Source: Psychromonas hadalis ATCC BAA-638 (GTDB lineage Bacteria > Pseudomonadota > Gammaproteobacteria > Enterobacterales > Psychromonadaceae). Taken from it: a DNA stretch of 40,387 bases. Positions 11,624 through 20,393 of this stretch are shown here, piece by piece (the stretch's first letter is position 1; the number at the start of each line of letters is the position of its first letter). Under the pieces are notes generated by a model. It saw only the letters and a list, made by a program, of their open reading frames with translations, did not search any database and was not told the origin of the DNA. The DNA lies in contig NZ_ATUO01000012.1 in assembly GCF_000420245.1 (NCBI RefSeq), positions 1 through 40,387 on the forward strand, written 5' to 3'. The translations under genes and the position numbers were made by a program.

Positions 11624-12016
11624 TTAAGCTTCTGTTAACGCAACCTCTAGTGGCGCGAGACAAAAACCAGTTTGCGTTTCGATAAGTGATTTCAAACGTT
11701 CAATAAAAAGCTCGAAAGAATCATCAAGTTGCTTTTGATCTTTCTTTTTAATCTTGCAAACAACCCAATTACCTTCAAGGTTATATTTACCATCATAACG
11801 CTCATAATCAAAACCGTTTTCATTACGTGTTACCACTAACCACCAGCCATAAAACTCACGGTTTTCAGGCTCTTTTTCAGCATCAAGACAAATTTCTAAA
11901 CAGTCAAAAAAGAAAGAACTTTCAGTTGATTGTAACTTTCTAAAATAGGGACCTAAATCGGTGAAAAGCTTAAATAGACGCCCTCGAGATGGAGATAATG
12001 GTAGCGTTGCTGTCAT
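11624..12016 (-). CDS. crl: Sigma factor-binding protein Crl
   Basis: The 130-residue protein matches Crl, which binds the stress sigma factor RpoS and helps it capture core RNA polymerase. Family marks are the N-terminal PLSPSRGRLFKLFTDLGPYFR, the central CLDAEKEPENREFYGWWLVV and the ENGFDYERYDGKYNLEGNWVV stretch. Length is as in E. coli (133). Crl occurs only in some gammaproteobacteria, which supports the assignment of the organism. Position between frsA and proB is conserved with E. coli, where phoE is additionally present. It is 44 bp downstream of frsA and may be co-transcribed with it, ending at the terminator at 11562-11600. Confidence 0.95.
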   Translation of the reverse strand: MTATLPLSPSRGRLFKLFTDLGPYFRKLQSTESSFFFDCLEICLDAEKEPENREFYGWWLVVTRNENGFDYERYDGKYNLEGNWVVCKIKKKDQKQLDDSFELFIERLKSLIETQTGFCLAPLEVALTEA

Positions 12017-12060
12017 AATGACCTGTTCCTAAAAGAGAAAGTAAAGATGTAATCTACCAC

Positions 12061-13320
12061 TCACTCCGCAAGATGTCTTGTTAACCACTGGGCAGAATAA
12101 CTCAAAGAGTTTAAGTATGATTCAAAAATGGGAGCTTTATCAATAATACGCGCCTCACCTTGATAACTTGCACGGGCAATTAATTTAAGATCGGATTCAT
12201 CACACATCACATCATCTTTATGTCCGATGCTCAATAATGGCGTTTCGATACGCCTGCGATGTAGAAGACCCTGCTTAATCAGCGAAAAAGGCACACAGTG
12301 TTGATAGAGAATATCGGTATCAGAGTGGCTGACTTGCATACGTGACGCCATGCAGTCTAATAACATCGGGGGTAACTTTTTAAAATTGTCTAACTTATCA
12401 AATATTGTCCCCACGGCAGCGCCAACAGCAACCACCGATTTCACTGCTTTTGGCTCTAAAAAAGCTAAGCGGGTGGCGATATTCCCCCCGAAACGCATGC
12501 CCATTAAGGCAATACGACCATGGTCAACCCAAGGCACCTCTTTGAGATAATGAATAATCGCTTGATGCAAGTTGGAAGAGTCTTGTTCCAGTTGAATTTG
12601 TGAGGAGTGGCCAATACCCGGTAGGTCAACGGTTAACATTGCAATGCCCGCAGGGGCAAGATCTTTTTCAAACAGCGGTAATAACTCACACTGCAAGGTA
12701 TCAAGTCCTCCACTGACAATCACCACCGGATGAATGCAATCGGTATGAGGCAGGTGCAGGTAACAACTGATCTGCTTACCTTTAAAAGGAACTTTTATCT
12801 CTTTAAGCACGGCATCACTGTTATGTTTAAATGCCTCACGGTAATTACTAAATGCGAGTACCTGCGCTTGTATGCTTAATTCATCACCTTTAAGATGCGG
12901 ATAGCTAGCGATGCTATAGAGTTGCGATGCACTGTAATAGGCCTCTTTTGCTAACAGATCAAGCCCTTGTTTGGAAAATTCATTACCTTTCTTCTGATAG
13001 CTCATCCCCTTTTGTGTCCACTCATAACTCCAGTTACCAGAACGAAAACCAATCACAGTATCTAAGATATCTTCATTGCTACGTTTATTTTTTGATGCAC
13101 TAATGTGCGAAAGCACCTCATAACAATCGAGCAGTTCCACCCCTTGCCATGCCCATAACATAAACTTTAACAGGCGATACCAACCATCTTGGGATTCGCC
13201 CTCCATAATAACATTATGCAATTTATGGTTTTTTTTCGAACCAGAATTAGCGATAATTGTGGAAGTCTCTTGTACATTAAGCTTTTGAGAAAATAATTTT
13301 TCAGATAAGTTTTCAGACAT
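12061..13320 (-). CDS. frsA: FrsA (YafA) alpha/beta-hydrolase-like protein
   Basis: The 419-residue protein matches FrsA, first reported as a partner of the glucose-specific phosphotransfer protein IIA(Glc) that shifts cells toward fermentation; reported enzymatic activities of the family remain disputed. An N-terminal helical cap (about residues 1-190) is followed by an alpha/beta-hydrolase core with PVVIVSGGLDTLQ, VDLPGIGHSS and VPWVDHGRIALMGMRFGGN. The nucleophile elbow reads G-M-R-F-G, with Arg where a serine hydrolase has Ser, as in E. coli FrsA (GFRFG). Length agrees with the family (414). It is upstream of crl, as in E. coli, and is divergent from nnrS with only 32 bp between the start codons. 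Confidence 0.94.
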   Translation of the reverse strand: MSENLSEKLFSQKLNVQETSTIIANSGSKKNHKLHNVIMEGESQDGWYRLLKFMLWAWQGVELLDCYEVLSHISASKNKRSNEDILDTVIGFRSGNWSYEWTQKGMSYQKKGNEFSKQGLDLLAKEAYYSASQLYSIASYPHLKGDELSIQAQVLAFSNYREAFKHNSDAVLKEIKVPFKGKQISCYLHLPHTDCIHPVVIVSGGLDTLQCELLPLFEKDLAPAGIAMLTVDLPGIGHSSQIQLEQDSSNLHQAIIHYLKEVPWVDHGRIALMGMRFGGNIATRLAFLEPKAVKSVVAVGAAVGTIFDKLDNFKKLPPMLLDCMASRMQVSHSDTDILYQHCVPFSLIKQGLLHRRRIETPLLSIGHKDDVMCDESDLKLIARASYQGEARIIDKAPIFESYLNSLSYSAQWLTRHLAE

Positions 13321-13352
13321 AAATATTCATCATAAATAAAATAGGGAAAAAG

Positions 13353-14546
13353 ATGATACAGATTACCGACAATGCCCAAGAACAGCAATTATTGCCACTG
13401 TTTCGTTTAGGCTTTCGTCCATTTTTTTTAGCTGGCGCACTGTTTGCCATTGTTAGTATGGTTTTATGGGGCATGTTACTTTCAGGAAAAATAACATTAG
13501 CTTCACAACTCCCAAGCACACAATGGCATGCTCATGAAATGTTATTTGGCTTTGCGGGCGCCATTATTTTAGGCTTCTTGCTGACCGCCGTGCAAAACTG
13601 GACAGGTTATCCTGGGCTCAAAGGTAAAAAATTAGCACTGCTCTTTACCTTGTGGTTACTCGCGCGTTTTGCCATGTTTCTGCTACCACCGGATATTTTC
13701 TGGTTAACCATGATCTTGGAGCTAAGCTGGATGCCACTGGCAGCCCTCGTTTTAGCACAAGCGGTATTTCACGCCAAGCAATGGCGCAACCTATTTTTCG
13801 TGCCACTACTCTTAGTGATGACCCTACTCAACGCCGTTAGTTTGATTGGTTTTCAACGTTACGATTACATCATGTCGCAACACGCAATTTGGAGCATGCT
13901 GTTTTTAGTGTTCTTTATTATTGCCATGATGGGTGGACGTGTTATCCCATTTTTCACCTCAAAAGGGACAGGCACAGAAAAAGTTCAAGCAATTCAAGCC
14001 TTAGAGTATTTAGCACTTGTACCGCTTCTTTTGCTGGCTATATTTACTTGGTTTCCAAGTTTATCGATTGTTTCAGGTCTATTAGCTCTGCTTGCTGGGG
14101 TTGCTAATTTAATACGTGTTATCCGCTGGAAACCCGTATTAACATTGCCTGTGCCACTGCTTTGGTCACTGCATCTAAGTTACCTACTGCTTTCAACAGG
14201 TTTACTGTTTTATGCCTTAGCCCTGTTTGTACCCAGCTTTAATGCCACCACTATGATTCATCTCACCGCGATTTCTGGGTTTGGCGGGGTAATTTTAGCG
14301 ATGATAAGCCGTGTCTCTTTAGGCCACACAGGTCGCCCTCTCATTGCATCAAAATGGATGAGTATTGCCTTTGCTGCCACGGCACTTTCAGGCTTAGTAC
14401 GCATGATTTTTCCTTTTTTGATGCCCGACTTAATCTTAATGGCATACTGGATAAGCATCCTTTTCTGGTGTTGTGCGTTTAGTTTGTTTGTACTATTTTA
14501 TGCAAAGATGCTGCTTTCAGCACGACTTGATAAACGACCGGGTTAA
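13353..14546 (+). CDS. nnrS: NnrS family heme/copper membrane protein
   Basis: The 397-residue, very hydrophobic protein has about twelve predicted membrane helices. NnrS-family signatures include LFRLGFRPFFLAGALFA at residues 16-32, WHAHEMLFGFAGAIILGFLLTAVQNWTG (with conserved His) and GGRVIPFFTS. The C-terminal part carries further conserved His residues, including HLTAISGFGGVILAMISRVSLGHTGRP. In other bacteria NnrS is a heme- and copper-containing membrane protein linked to nitric oxide metabolism and protection from NO stress. A ribosome site (aggg) lies just before the ATG. No NsrR or FNR site could be identified in the 32-bp gap to frsA. Confidence 0.9.
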   Translation: MIQITDNAQEQQLLPLFRLGFRPFFLAGALFAIVSMVLWGMLLSGKITLASQLPSTQWHAHEMLFGFAGAIILGFLLTAVQNWTGYPGLKGKKLALLFTLWLLARFAMFLLPPDIFWLTMILELSWMPLAALVLAQAVFHAKQWRNLFFVPLLLVMTLLNAVSLIGFQRYDYIMSQHAIWSMLFLVFFIIAMMGGRVIPFFTSKGTGTEKVQAIQALEYLALVPLLLLAIFTWFPSLSIVSGLLALLAGVANLIRVIRWKPVLTLPVPLLWSLHLSYLLLSTGLLFYALALFVPSFNATTMIHLTAISGFGGVILAMISRVSLGHTGRPLIASKWMSIAFAATALSGLVRMIFPFLMPDLILMAYWISILFWCCAFSLFVLFYAKMLLSARLDKRPG

Positions 14547-14595
14547 CAAGTCGTACTGTTTTAAGATGGTTTTTTGCTATGAGCAAGACCAAAAG

Positions 14596-14758
14596 CAATT
14601 AACCACGAAGGCACGAAGGAAGAGGAAGTTAAATTTTTTTTTTTTTTGGACGTGAAACTTTAGTTTCGCCTTTACTATCGGCTACAGGCGCAACTAAAGC
14701 AGCACTTCCTAATCATGATAAGTGGCTTCGTGGTGAGTTGTTTGTAAGTGCAAGTTAA
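14596..14758. repeat. CCACGAAG-type intergenic repeat with internal insert
   Basis: The segment opens with aattaaccacgaaggcacg and closes with cttcgtggtgagttgtttg and taagtgcaagtt, the same ends and flank as copy 1 at 161-262. In place of the usual middle it carries a T-run of about a dozen bases and a gaaactttagtttcgcc ... ggcgcaactaaagcagcac section, itself partly palindromic. The gcgcaNctaaagcagcac word recurs at 23775. No coding potential is seen. Confidence 0.7.
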
Positions 14759-14780
14759 CCATTACCGTTCACTTGGAATC

Positions 14781-14840
14781 GGGACTTCAGTCCTGCGCTT
14801 TTGGTTTTGAACTGTTAAAAATAGGCAGGACTGAAGTCCC
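14781..14840. repeat. Palindrome with perfect 16-bp arms
   Basis: Arms gggacttcagtcctgc (14781-14796) and gcaggactgaagtccc (14825-14840) are perfect complements around a 28-nt loop. It lies downstream of nnrS between fragments of the CCACGAAG repeat, and there is no T-run typical of a terminator. It looks like a REP-type element; the origin is inferred from shape only. Confidence 0.7.
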
Positions 14841-14862
14841 ACTGGCAACAAGGCAAAGCAAT

Positions 14863-14897
14863 TAACCACGAAGGAAGTGATCACAAAGTAAAAGCCT
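14863..14897. repeat. Truncated CCACGAAG-type repeat
   Basis: The bases aattaaccacgaagg are followed by aagtgatcacaaagtaaaag. This is the left end of the repeat unit without its closing half; the cacaaagtaaaa part recurs at 23690. It is one piece of the repeat-filled 424-bp gap between nnrS and mshQ. Confidence 0.6.
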
Positions 14898-14908
14898 CTT
14901 TATAACAA

Positions 14909-14972
14909 AATGGACACTATATTGTCCATTATGAGAGGGAAACAGGCTAAATAGACACTATACGGTCTATTT
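14909..14972 (-). terminator. Two related hairpins closing the msh operon
   Basis: Hairpin one (arms aaatagac / gtctattt, 14949-14972) overlaps the mshQ stop codon. Hairpin two (aatggaca / tgtccatt, 14909-14930) is 18 bp further on and is followed on the minus strand by ttttgtta, so it can act as a terminator. The two share the core tatagtgtcYatt, which suggests duplicated palindromic elements rather than a chance terminator. Confidence 0.6.
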
Positions 14973-17900
14973 AATCAAAGGTTTGCTTGCGGTAGATGAT
15001 TCTGTCGTTACCACGGAATAAGCCAAACTGAATTTGTCCTGAAATATAATGTGCAACACTGTTGCTTAAGCAATTTGCCCCCTTACATTTAACCTTGTTT
15101 GTCTCGTCTAATAACCAAGGTGCTATAGACTGATATTCAACGTAATAGGTTGCTTTTCCTCTGACACCATTTTTCTTGTCATCATCATCTACTGGCGCAG
15201 AAAAGTTCAAATAACCGAGACCTTCTTGTAATACTGTATTGTCACCTGCAATTGAAATAGTTGTTATGCCCGTTTTTCCTGCATTAGAGATAGTTATCTT
15301 TTTATTAACCCTCGCTGGATCAGTGGCTATTTGTGGAAAATTAAGCGGAGTACAGCTATCTCTTTTAAAAACAGAGAAACCATTGCCATCAAAATAGGTC
15401 GCTTTAATGGGTGCACGTAGTGAAGTGTATTCACTGCCGTGCCCGTTTTCCGCTTTTAAACGCCCATAAGCAAAATCGCCAAAACTTTGTAATTTGTCAG
15501 GGTCAGGATCAATTAATAGGCAGCCATCTCCAGTACCACACACAGTAACGGCATCTGTTTGTAACTTTTCACCATCGCTACCCACTAAGTGAATAAAGTA
15601 CTCTAGTTGATTATCGCTACCATCGGGCATCACCTCAAAAAATGGCCCATCAATGGATGATGCTTTCATTAATCCCATCTGTAAGTTAGTGACAAAATAG
15701 TTACCATCAGCCCAATTTTCTTCATCGTAATAAGTCAGCGGTGTTAATCTACTGCTCAAATCACTGCCTTTTTTACTAAATAACTTATCCAAAAATTGAT
15801 TGTTATTAGCAACGGGATATCCTCTACTGTGATCATAGTTTTCTGTTCTTGATGAGGGTTCACCATCATTAACTTGTGCCAACGCATGCAAGGTATAATT
15901 AATGGTTAAGTCAGGTTTTAAGATTGATGGTTCTTGATAGAAGTAGGTAAAGTTAGAGGACGTACAACCTGCATCATAAGAGTAATCACTATAAGTCAGA
16001 TAATCTGGGTAGAAATGACCTAACTCTTTAATCGGATCAACATCAACATTGTTACCTGTAATAAGGTAATTCTCATTTTCAAGTTGTAGACCAACCATAC
16101 CAACCTCACTATAAGCAAGATCTTGATAGGTAAATTTACCTGCGGTTAGTAAAACAGTTAAAGAGTTTTCATAATCTAATGTACCGAGTAAATAATCGCT
16201 AATCGCCGAGGGAGTAAGTGTGGCATTATGGCTAAAACTTGGTACGATTTTATAAACGTCATCAGCTACTGACGGGCAATTAGTTGCAACACCTGAAGCT
16301 GTGCAGTCAATAATAGCCTTGGCTGTCAAATCAAAAGTATCTACTTGCAGATCGTTGCGATCAGGCACACTAGCACGAATAAATGCGCCACTGCTTTTAG
16401 GTCTATTCGTTTCAAGATTTCGTGGCTGCTCTGTTATATCATCAATCACTAGTTTTAAGGGGTTAACAATCAGATCAGCTTGACCAATAATAGCGCTGTT
16501 TCCTGTATCTTTAACATGAATTTCTATTGCCCCCGCATCAGGGTAGTTAGCCTTCACCTTCGCGATACCACCAACAAAAGTGACGGCGATCTCTGTTGTA
16601 TTAGTATCTGCTTTGCCTATCGGTTGTAATAGGAGTGGTGCAGATTCAATGTACACCGATGTACTCGCAACCTCTGCAGCAACAGGATTGACATACTGAG
16701 ACCAAAATGCGATTTTTTCTGGGTTATAAGCCTCACAAAGTCTGGTCTCTTCATTCTCTTTTACGGCGCTTAATGTCAAAGAGAAAGGTTTGTTAGCGGT
16801 ATTGATGCAATAACCGTTAACCCTTTTAACACAGCTTAATTCCGTTTTAATCAGTGAAGTATGAAAAGAGATAGGTTTTAGATCTGAAGCTAGCGCACCC
16901 TGTGACATCAGCACTGAAACATCTGTTGCTGAGCGAATAGCCAACAGTAACGCTATCTGGCCTTTTTCACGGCCATCAAATGTATAAGTTGCAATACCAT
17001 CATTAGCAGTCAAATTATCTAATCGCTTATTATCACTGACCATGCTCCAATCGCCAATGGTATCACCGACTGTAGGTGCTAATGTAGAAGTCGCAGTAAG
17101 ATTAACAACCCCCACATAATCGCGATTAGGATCGCCATTGCTTTTTAATACTTTTAATGTAACAGGGTGAGGCTCACAGGTTAATGCGTTAGGCTGGGTG
17201 ATAATAACAAATTGGTTGTCGTCAACAGGAGGAGCACCACACATGCGTACATCATAAACTTTCGAGTTTCCTCGAATCTTTAAATTACTCGAAGCTGTTT
17301 GACCATTAATGATAATATTGTTATCTAAAGTAAGATCTCCATTAATATAGATAGAAGCGTTGATACTACTTCTACTGTTAAAACTAGCCTCTCCATTTGC
17401 GGTAAAATAAAACTTACCAGAGCCACTATCAATTTCACCTTGTAAATTAAGAGGATTCCCATAAGCCCCTTGCTGAATAAAAAACATTACATTTCCCGAT
17501 CCTATCACCTCTAACTTACTACCTCCATTTAGCGTAAGCTCTCGAATTGCATAAACACCTTCCTCTAAGCGAATGGTGCTCCCACCTTGAGCAGTCAAAC
17601 GATCAATTTGATACATTTCATCCTGTGCAAAGTTTTTCCTCAAAAAAGTAATGGTTGATCCCTGACCAGCTGTAACATCTTTATACGTAGTTTGACTATA
17701 TTCACCACTCCCACCAATAGTAATACTTTCACCCTGCCACAGCGCAATACTATCCCCCGAAATATTAGGTATAAAAAAAGAACTCAGAATTTTTGAAGAG
17801 GGTATTTTAATCTGACACTTTGCACCATTCCCACAACTATTATTATGAAGGTCTCCGCCACTTTCCCCCTCTTCAGAATAAAAAGAAAAACGATTTGTGA

Positions 17901-18681
17901 GCGAATTTAATATTTGTGTATCATTCTGCATGTAAATATTTCCACGCGAGTTAAAACTCTGCACCGCATCAGGGAAAATATCGTTACACTCTTCGATCAA
18001 CTCATCGACAGGGAGATCTATTGGCACAGAACCAGAGGGTGGAGCAACAGGATCTCCATATTCACAGGTTTTTCCCACAACATCACTGTTATGATTTCGT
18101 TCAATAACACCACTTTGACTGTACACATTCCCATTAATAATAGCATTATTATTTAAATAAACATCTCCAACCGAATAAATATTACCGTTATACCTTGCAT
18201 TTACATTTAATGAGACTCGTCCTGTAACATATATATCTTCACGTCCACTATTAGGCTTAATACTATTTTTTGAAACAAATAAATTACCTTCGTACAGTTT
18301 ATAGTTGCTTACATCGGGAGGATTAGCACAATAGTTTTCTGCACTGGGAATCACAGATGTACAGCTATCTCCGAATATTCTTGAAAATAACCCCAAGAAA
18401 ATACTGCTTTCCGCATAAACAGAACCATCTACAGAGCTAAACCAGCCAAGAGTAACATTTCCTGTTGCATAAATATTACCCGTAAAAGTATAAAACCAAG
18501 GAATAAAAACATCCCCTTTAACGTAAATACCTGGCGAAGAAAAATTAGGTTTTCCATTGAGATTATAATTCCCCTCAATCACTTGGTAATCAGCTAAATT
18601 AGCAGGAGCTTCACAGACAGCTTGTACATTGACTGAAAAAAAAAGTAGGAAAAATAAAGAGGTAACAAATAATTGCTTCAT
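14971..18681 (-). CDS. mshQ: MSHA biogenesis protein MshQ
   Basis: The 1236-residue protein has a signal peptide (residues 1 to about 22, ending VNVQA). Residues 23-107 and 118-206 are two related modules, each opening with C.AP..(L/V)..Y...EGN and running through GIYV.G.V and GNIY..G.V.L turns to a GD/GK-S/T-C end, a pattern that suggests a beta-helix. A further stretch (about 240-490) has similar GEASF/ASIYINGDLTLD turns. The rest (about 495-1236) contains Ig-like segments and the large C-terminal region characteristic of MshQ (DUF6701). MshQ is a large, poorly understood surface or periplasmic component of the MSHA type IV pilus locus. Its ATG overlaps the mshP stop by 4 bp (ATGA), and it is the last gene of the operon. 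Confidence 0.88.
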   Translation of the reverse strand: MKQLFVTSLFFLLFFSVNVQAVCEAPANLADYQVIEGNYNLNGKPNFSSPGIYVKGDVFIPWFYTFTGNIYATGNVTLGWFSSVDGSVYAESSIFLGLFSRIFGDSCTSVIPSAENYCANPPDVSNYKLYEGNLFVSKNSIKPNSGREDIYVTGRVSLNVNARYNGNIYSVGDVYLNNNAIINGNVYSQSGVIERNHNSDVVGKTCEYGDPVAPPSGSVPIDLPVDELIEECNDIFPDAVQSFNSRGNIYMQNDTQILNSLTNRFSFYSEEGESGGDLHNNSCGNGAKCQIKIPSSKILSSFFIPNISGDSIALWQGESITIGGSGEYSQTTYKDVTAGQGSTITFLRKNFAQDEMYQIDRLTAQGGSTIRLEEGVYAIRELTLNGGSKLEVIGSGNVMFFIQQGAYGNPLNLQGEIDSGSGKFYFTANGEASFNSRSSINASIYINGDLTLDNNIIINGQTASSNLKIRGNSKVYDVRMCGAPPVDDNQFVIITQPNALTCEPHPVTLKVLKSNGDPNRDYVGVVNLTATSTLAPTVGDTIGDWSMVSDNKRLDNLTANDGIATYTFDGREKGQIALLLAIRSATDVSVLMSQGALASDLKPISFHTSLIKTELSCVKRVNGYCINTANKPFSLTLSAVKENEETRLCEAYNPEKIAFWSQYVNPVAAEVASTSVYIESAPLLLQPIGKADTNTTEIAVTFVGGIAKVKANYPDAGAIEIHVKDTGNSAIIGQADLIVNPLKLVIDDITEQPRNLETNRPKSSGAFIRASVPDRNDLQVDTFDLTAKAIIDCTASGVATNCPSVADDVYKIVPSFSHNATLTPSAISDYLLGTLDYENSLTVLLTAGKFTYQDLAYSEVGMVGLQLENENYLITGNNVDVDPIKELGHFYPDYLTYSDYSYDAGCTSSNFTYFYQEPSILKPDLTINYTLHALAQVNDGEPSSRTENYDHSRGYPVANNNQFLDKLFSKKGSDLSSRLTPLTYYDEENWADGNYFVTNLQMGLMKASSIDGPFFEVMPDGSDNQLEYFIHLVGSDGEKLQTDAVTVCGTGDGCLLIDPDPDKLQSFGDFAYGRLKAENGHGSEYTSLRAPIKATYFDGNGFSVFKRDSCTPLNFPQIATDPARVNKKITISNAGKTGITTISIAGDNTVLQEGLGYLNFSAPVDDDDKKNGVRGKATYYVEYQSIAPWLLDETNKVKCKGANCLSNSVAHYISGQIQFGLFRGNDRIIYRKQTFD

Positions 18682-19139
18682 AAACTCACCGCCTCAATGC
18701 TGATTTGACGACGGGTAATGGTTTGTGCATTTTCACACACTGCGGTGCTGACTACTTTGTAACGAGTGGGTAGACTGGCGGAATTAATAGGTGCGATCGT
18801 GGAGCATAAAACAGTAGCATTACAACCGTGAAAACCAACCTCATTGGCTGGTAATGTTGCATTTGCAACTACATTGCTACAACTTGGAACGGTAGCAGAA
18901 GCACCAGCTGGAATAAGTGGGAAAAGCTCTGTCAGTGCAATCTCACTCGCAGAATAAGCACTCAGATAAGCGCGGGCAGCGTAGACTTCATAACTGGTGC
19001 CTTTGGCACTATCACGTTGTAGCGACATTAATGCGGCGCCTATCAATGAGATAATGATGATCACAAAAATGGCCAATACAATCGCACTGCCTTGTTGTTT
19101 TGATAAAGGTGCTTTATAAAACACTGCGTTATGGGACAT
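18678..19139 (-). CDS. mshP: MSHA minor component MshP
   Basis: The product of about 153 residues begins MSHNAVFYKAPLSKQQGSAIVLAIFVIIIISLIG: a positively charged leader, a Gly before the hydrophobic helix and then a PilX-like region (RAYLSAYSASEIAL). Such proteins are minor pilin-like components that prime pilus assembly. The frame is open a further 45 bp upstream (to 19184), but starting at 19139 gives the short leader expected and only an 11-bp overlap with mshO, the same overlap as mshC-mshD. The C-terminal part is Cys-rich (four Cys), likely forming disulfides in the periplasm. Confidence 0.85.
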   Translation of the reverse strand: MSHNAVFYKAPLSKQQGSAIVLAIFVIIIISLIGAALMSLQRDSAKGTSYEVYAARAYLSAYSASEIALTELFPLIPAGASATVPSCSNVVANATLPANEVGFHGCNATVLCSTIAPINSASLPTRYKVVSTAVCENAQTITRRQISIEAVSL

Positions 19140-19857
19140 TGTTAACATGTAATGTTTGCTCAATGGGTACATCCTGTCCATCAAAGTTAAGCATAAAAGT
19201 TACTTTAGCGAGACCATTACGCTGTAGCGTTGGCTTTGCCACTTCAAAACTGCCTTTGATATTATTTGCCATCAAGCTACTACTTGAACTTGATGAGGTA
19301 CAACTATCAGCTAATCTCAGTTCGTCAGCAGCGTTAAAATAGTAGCTTTTTGAGCGATTAATAATATAGAGACGCTTACTGGGCGAGTTAAGAGGGAAAC
19401 TCGCAGCGCCTATAAATGTTATCTGCTCACCAGTAACATTATCAATAAAGTGTGCTTTAGTTGAACTCAATTCACTCTCCATTAACAGATAAACCACCGC
19501 TTTATCACCCGTTGAAAAAGTATAATTTTCTATTGTTGCAATAGTGCCACTGCTTTTGCTCAGCGGCGCTATCGGAAAGTCATAACCATAAATGGTACTT
19601 TCTTTTATCGGGGTAAAGGTTAAACATTGGTTATTATTGGAAACGATGAAACTATTTGGTAGTGCATTTAAAATATCTCGGCGCAAACGCTCCATCACAA
19701 AACGGGTGCTGTTAAGCTCTTTATCACGCTCGCTAATATCTGTGTAGATACTCACCCCTGTGGCGATATAACTGCTGGTGGCAATGCTAATCGCCGCTAA
19801 CACTATAATGACAATGACTAGCTCAATGAGGGTAAACCCTTGCTGTTTTAGGCGCAT
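19129..19857 (-). CDS. mshO: MSHA minor pilin-like protein MshO
   Basis: The 242-residue prepilin-like protein has the leader MRLKQQG followed by [13 protein letters not shown], so a prepilin peptidase would cut after Gly7 and methylate Phe. The helix leads into YIATGVSIYTDISERDKELNSTRFVMERLRRDIL, which is typical of MshO/PilW-type minor pilins. The start codon overlaps the mshD stop by one base (TAATG) and the end overlaps mshP by 11 bp. This indicates tight translational coupling in the msh operon. Confidence 0.88.
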   Translation of the reverse strand: MRLKQQGFTLIELVIVIIVLAAISIATSSYIATGVSIYTDISERDKELNSTRFVMERLRRDILNALPNSFIVSNNNQCLTFTPIKESTIYGYDFPIAPLSKSSGTIATIENYTFSTGDKAVVYLLMESELSSTKAHFIDNVTGEQITFIGAASFPLNSPSKRLYIINRSKSYYFNAADELRLADSCTSSSSSSSLMANNIKGSFEVAKPTLQRNGLAKVTFMLNFDGQDVPIEQTLHVNNVP

Positions 19858-20393
19858 TAATAGTTTCCTTTTAAGGCACTAAAACGAATTTTCTCACCAC
19901 TTGGGGTTTTGATAATGACGGCTATTTTTTTACTGATATTGGCAGTCACACTCACAACCTCTATTTTTACCGCGTAGTTATTGTATTGAGGAGGTAAATC
20001 ACCCCCTAAGACATCACCATAACTCACCGCAGACTCAAAACCATCGGTAATAAAATCATCAACGTCATTGAAGTTTTGATGCCCACCATCCCTTTCTGCA
20101 ATACTATCTGTCCCAGTCCCAGACGAACAATCTGTTTCGGAGGCATTAGAAAACCACACCTCACCACAACGGTATAACCCACCATTATGATCAGAGTTTT
20201 CATCATAAGCGCGTGATAGGATATCTTGCATAATACTTTGTCCAAGCTGTGACGCGCGCAAGCGATATAGCGGCTCTAGGGCATCTTTGCTTTGAGAAAT
20301 CAGCATGGTATTCATGATCATCATCGCAATCGCTAAAACCACGATGCCCACCACTAATTCAACCAAGGTAAAACCACGTTTATTAAGGTGCAT
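19857..20393 (-). CDS. mshD: MSHA minor pilin MshD
   Basis: The product of about 178 residues starts MHLNKRGFTLVELVVGIVVLAIAMM, a prepilin leader of seven residues with cleavage before Phe. The mature part has ASQLGQSIMQDILSRAYDE, typical of MshD/PilV-like proteins, and two Cys residues that may bond. The frame is open 45 bp further upstream, but that would give an overlong leader; the 20393 start overlaps mshC by 11 bp. It acts in the periplasm and inner membrane as a minor subunit of the MSHA pilus. Confidence 0.87.
   Translation of the reverse strand: MHLNKRGFTLVELVVGIVVLAIAMMIMNTMLISQSKDALEPLYRLRASQLGQSIMQDILSRAYDENSDHNGGLYRCGEVWFSNASETDCSSGTGTDSIAERDGGHQNFNDVDDFITDGFESAVSYGDVLGGDLPPQYNNYAVKIEVVSVTANISKKIAVIIKTPSGEKIRFSALKGNY

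Noticed and set aside
13652-14107. Short open frames overlapping nnrS on the same strand
   Set aside because: They are shifted readings inside a clear NnrS coding region with no start signals of their own.
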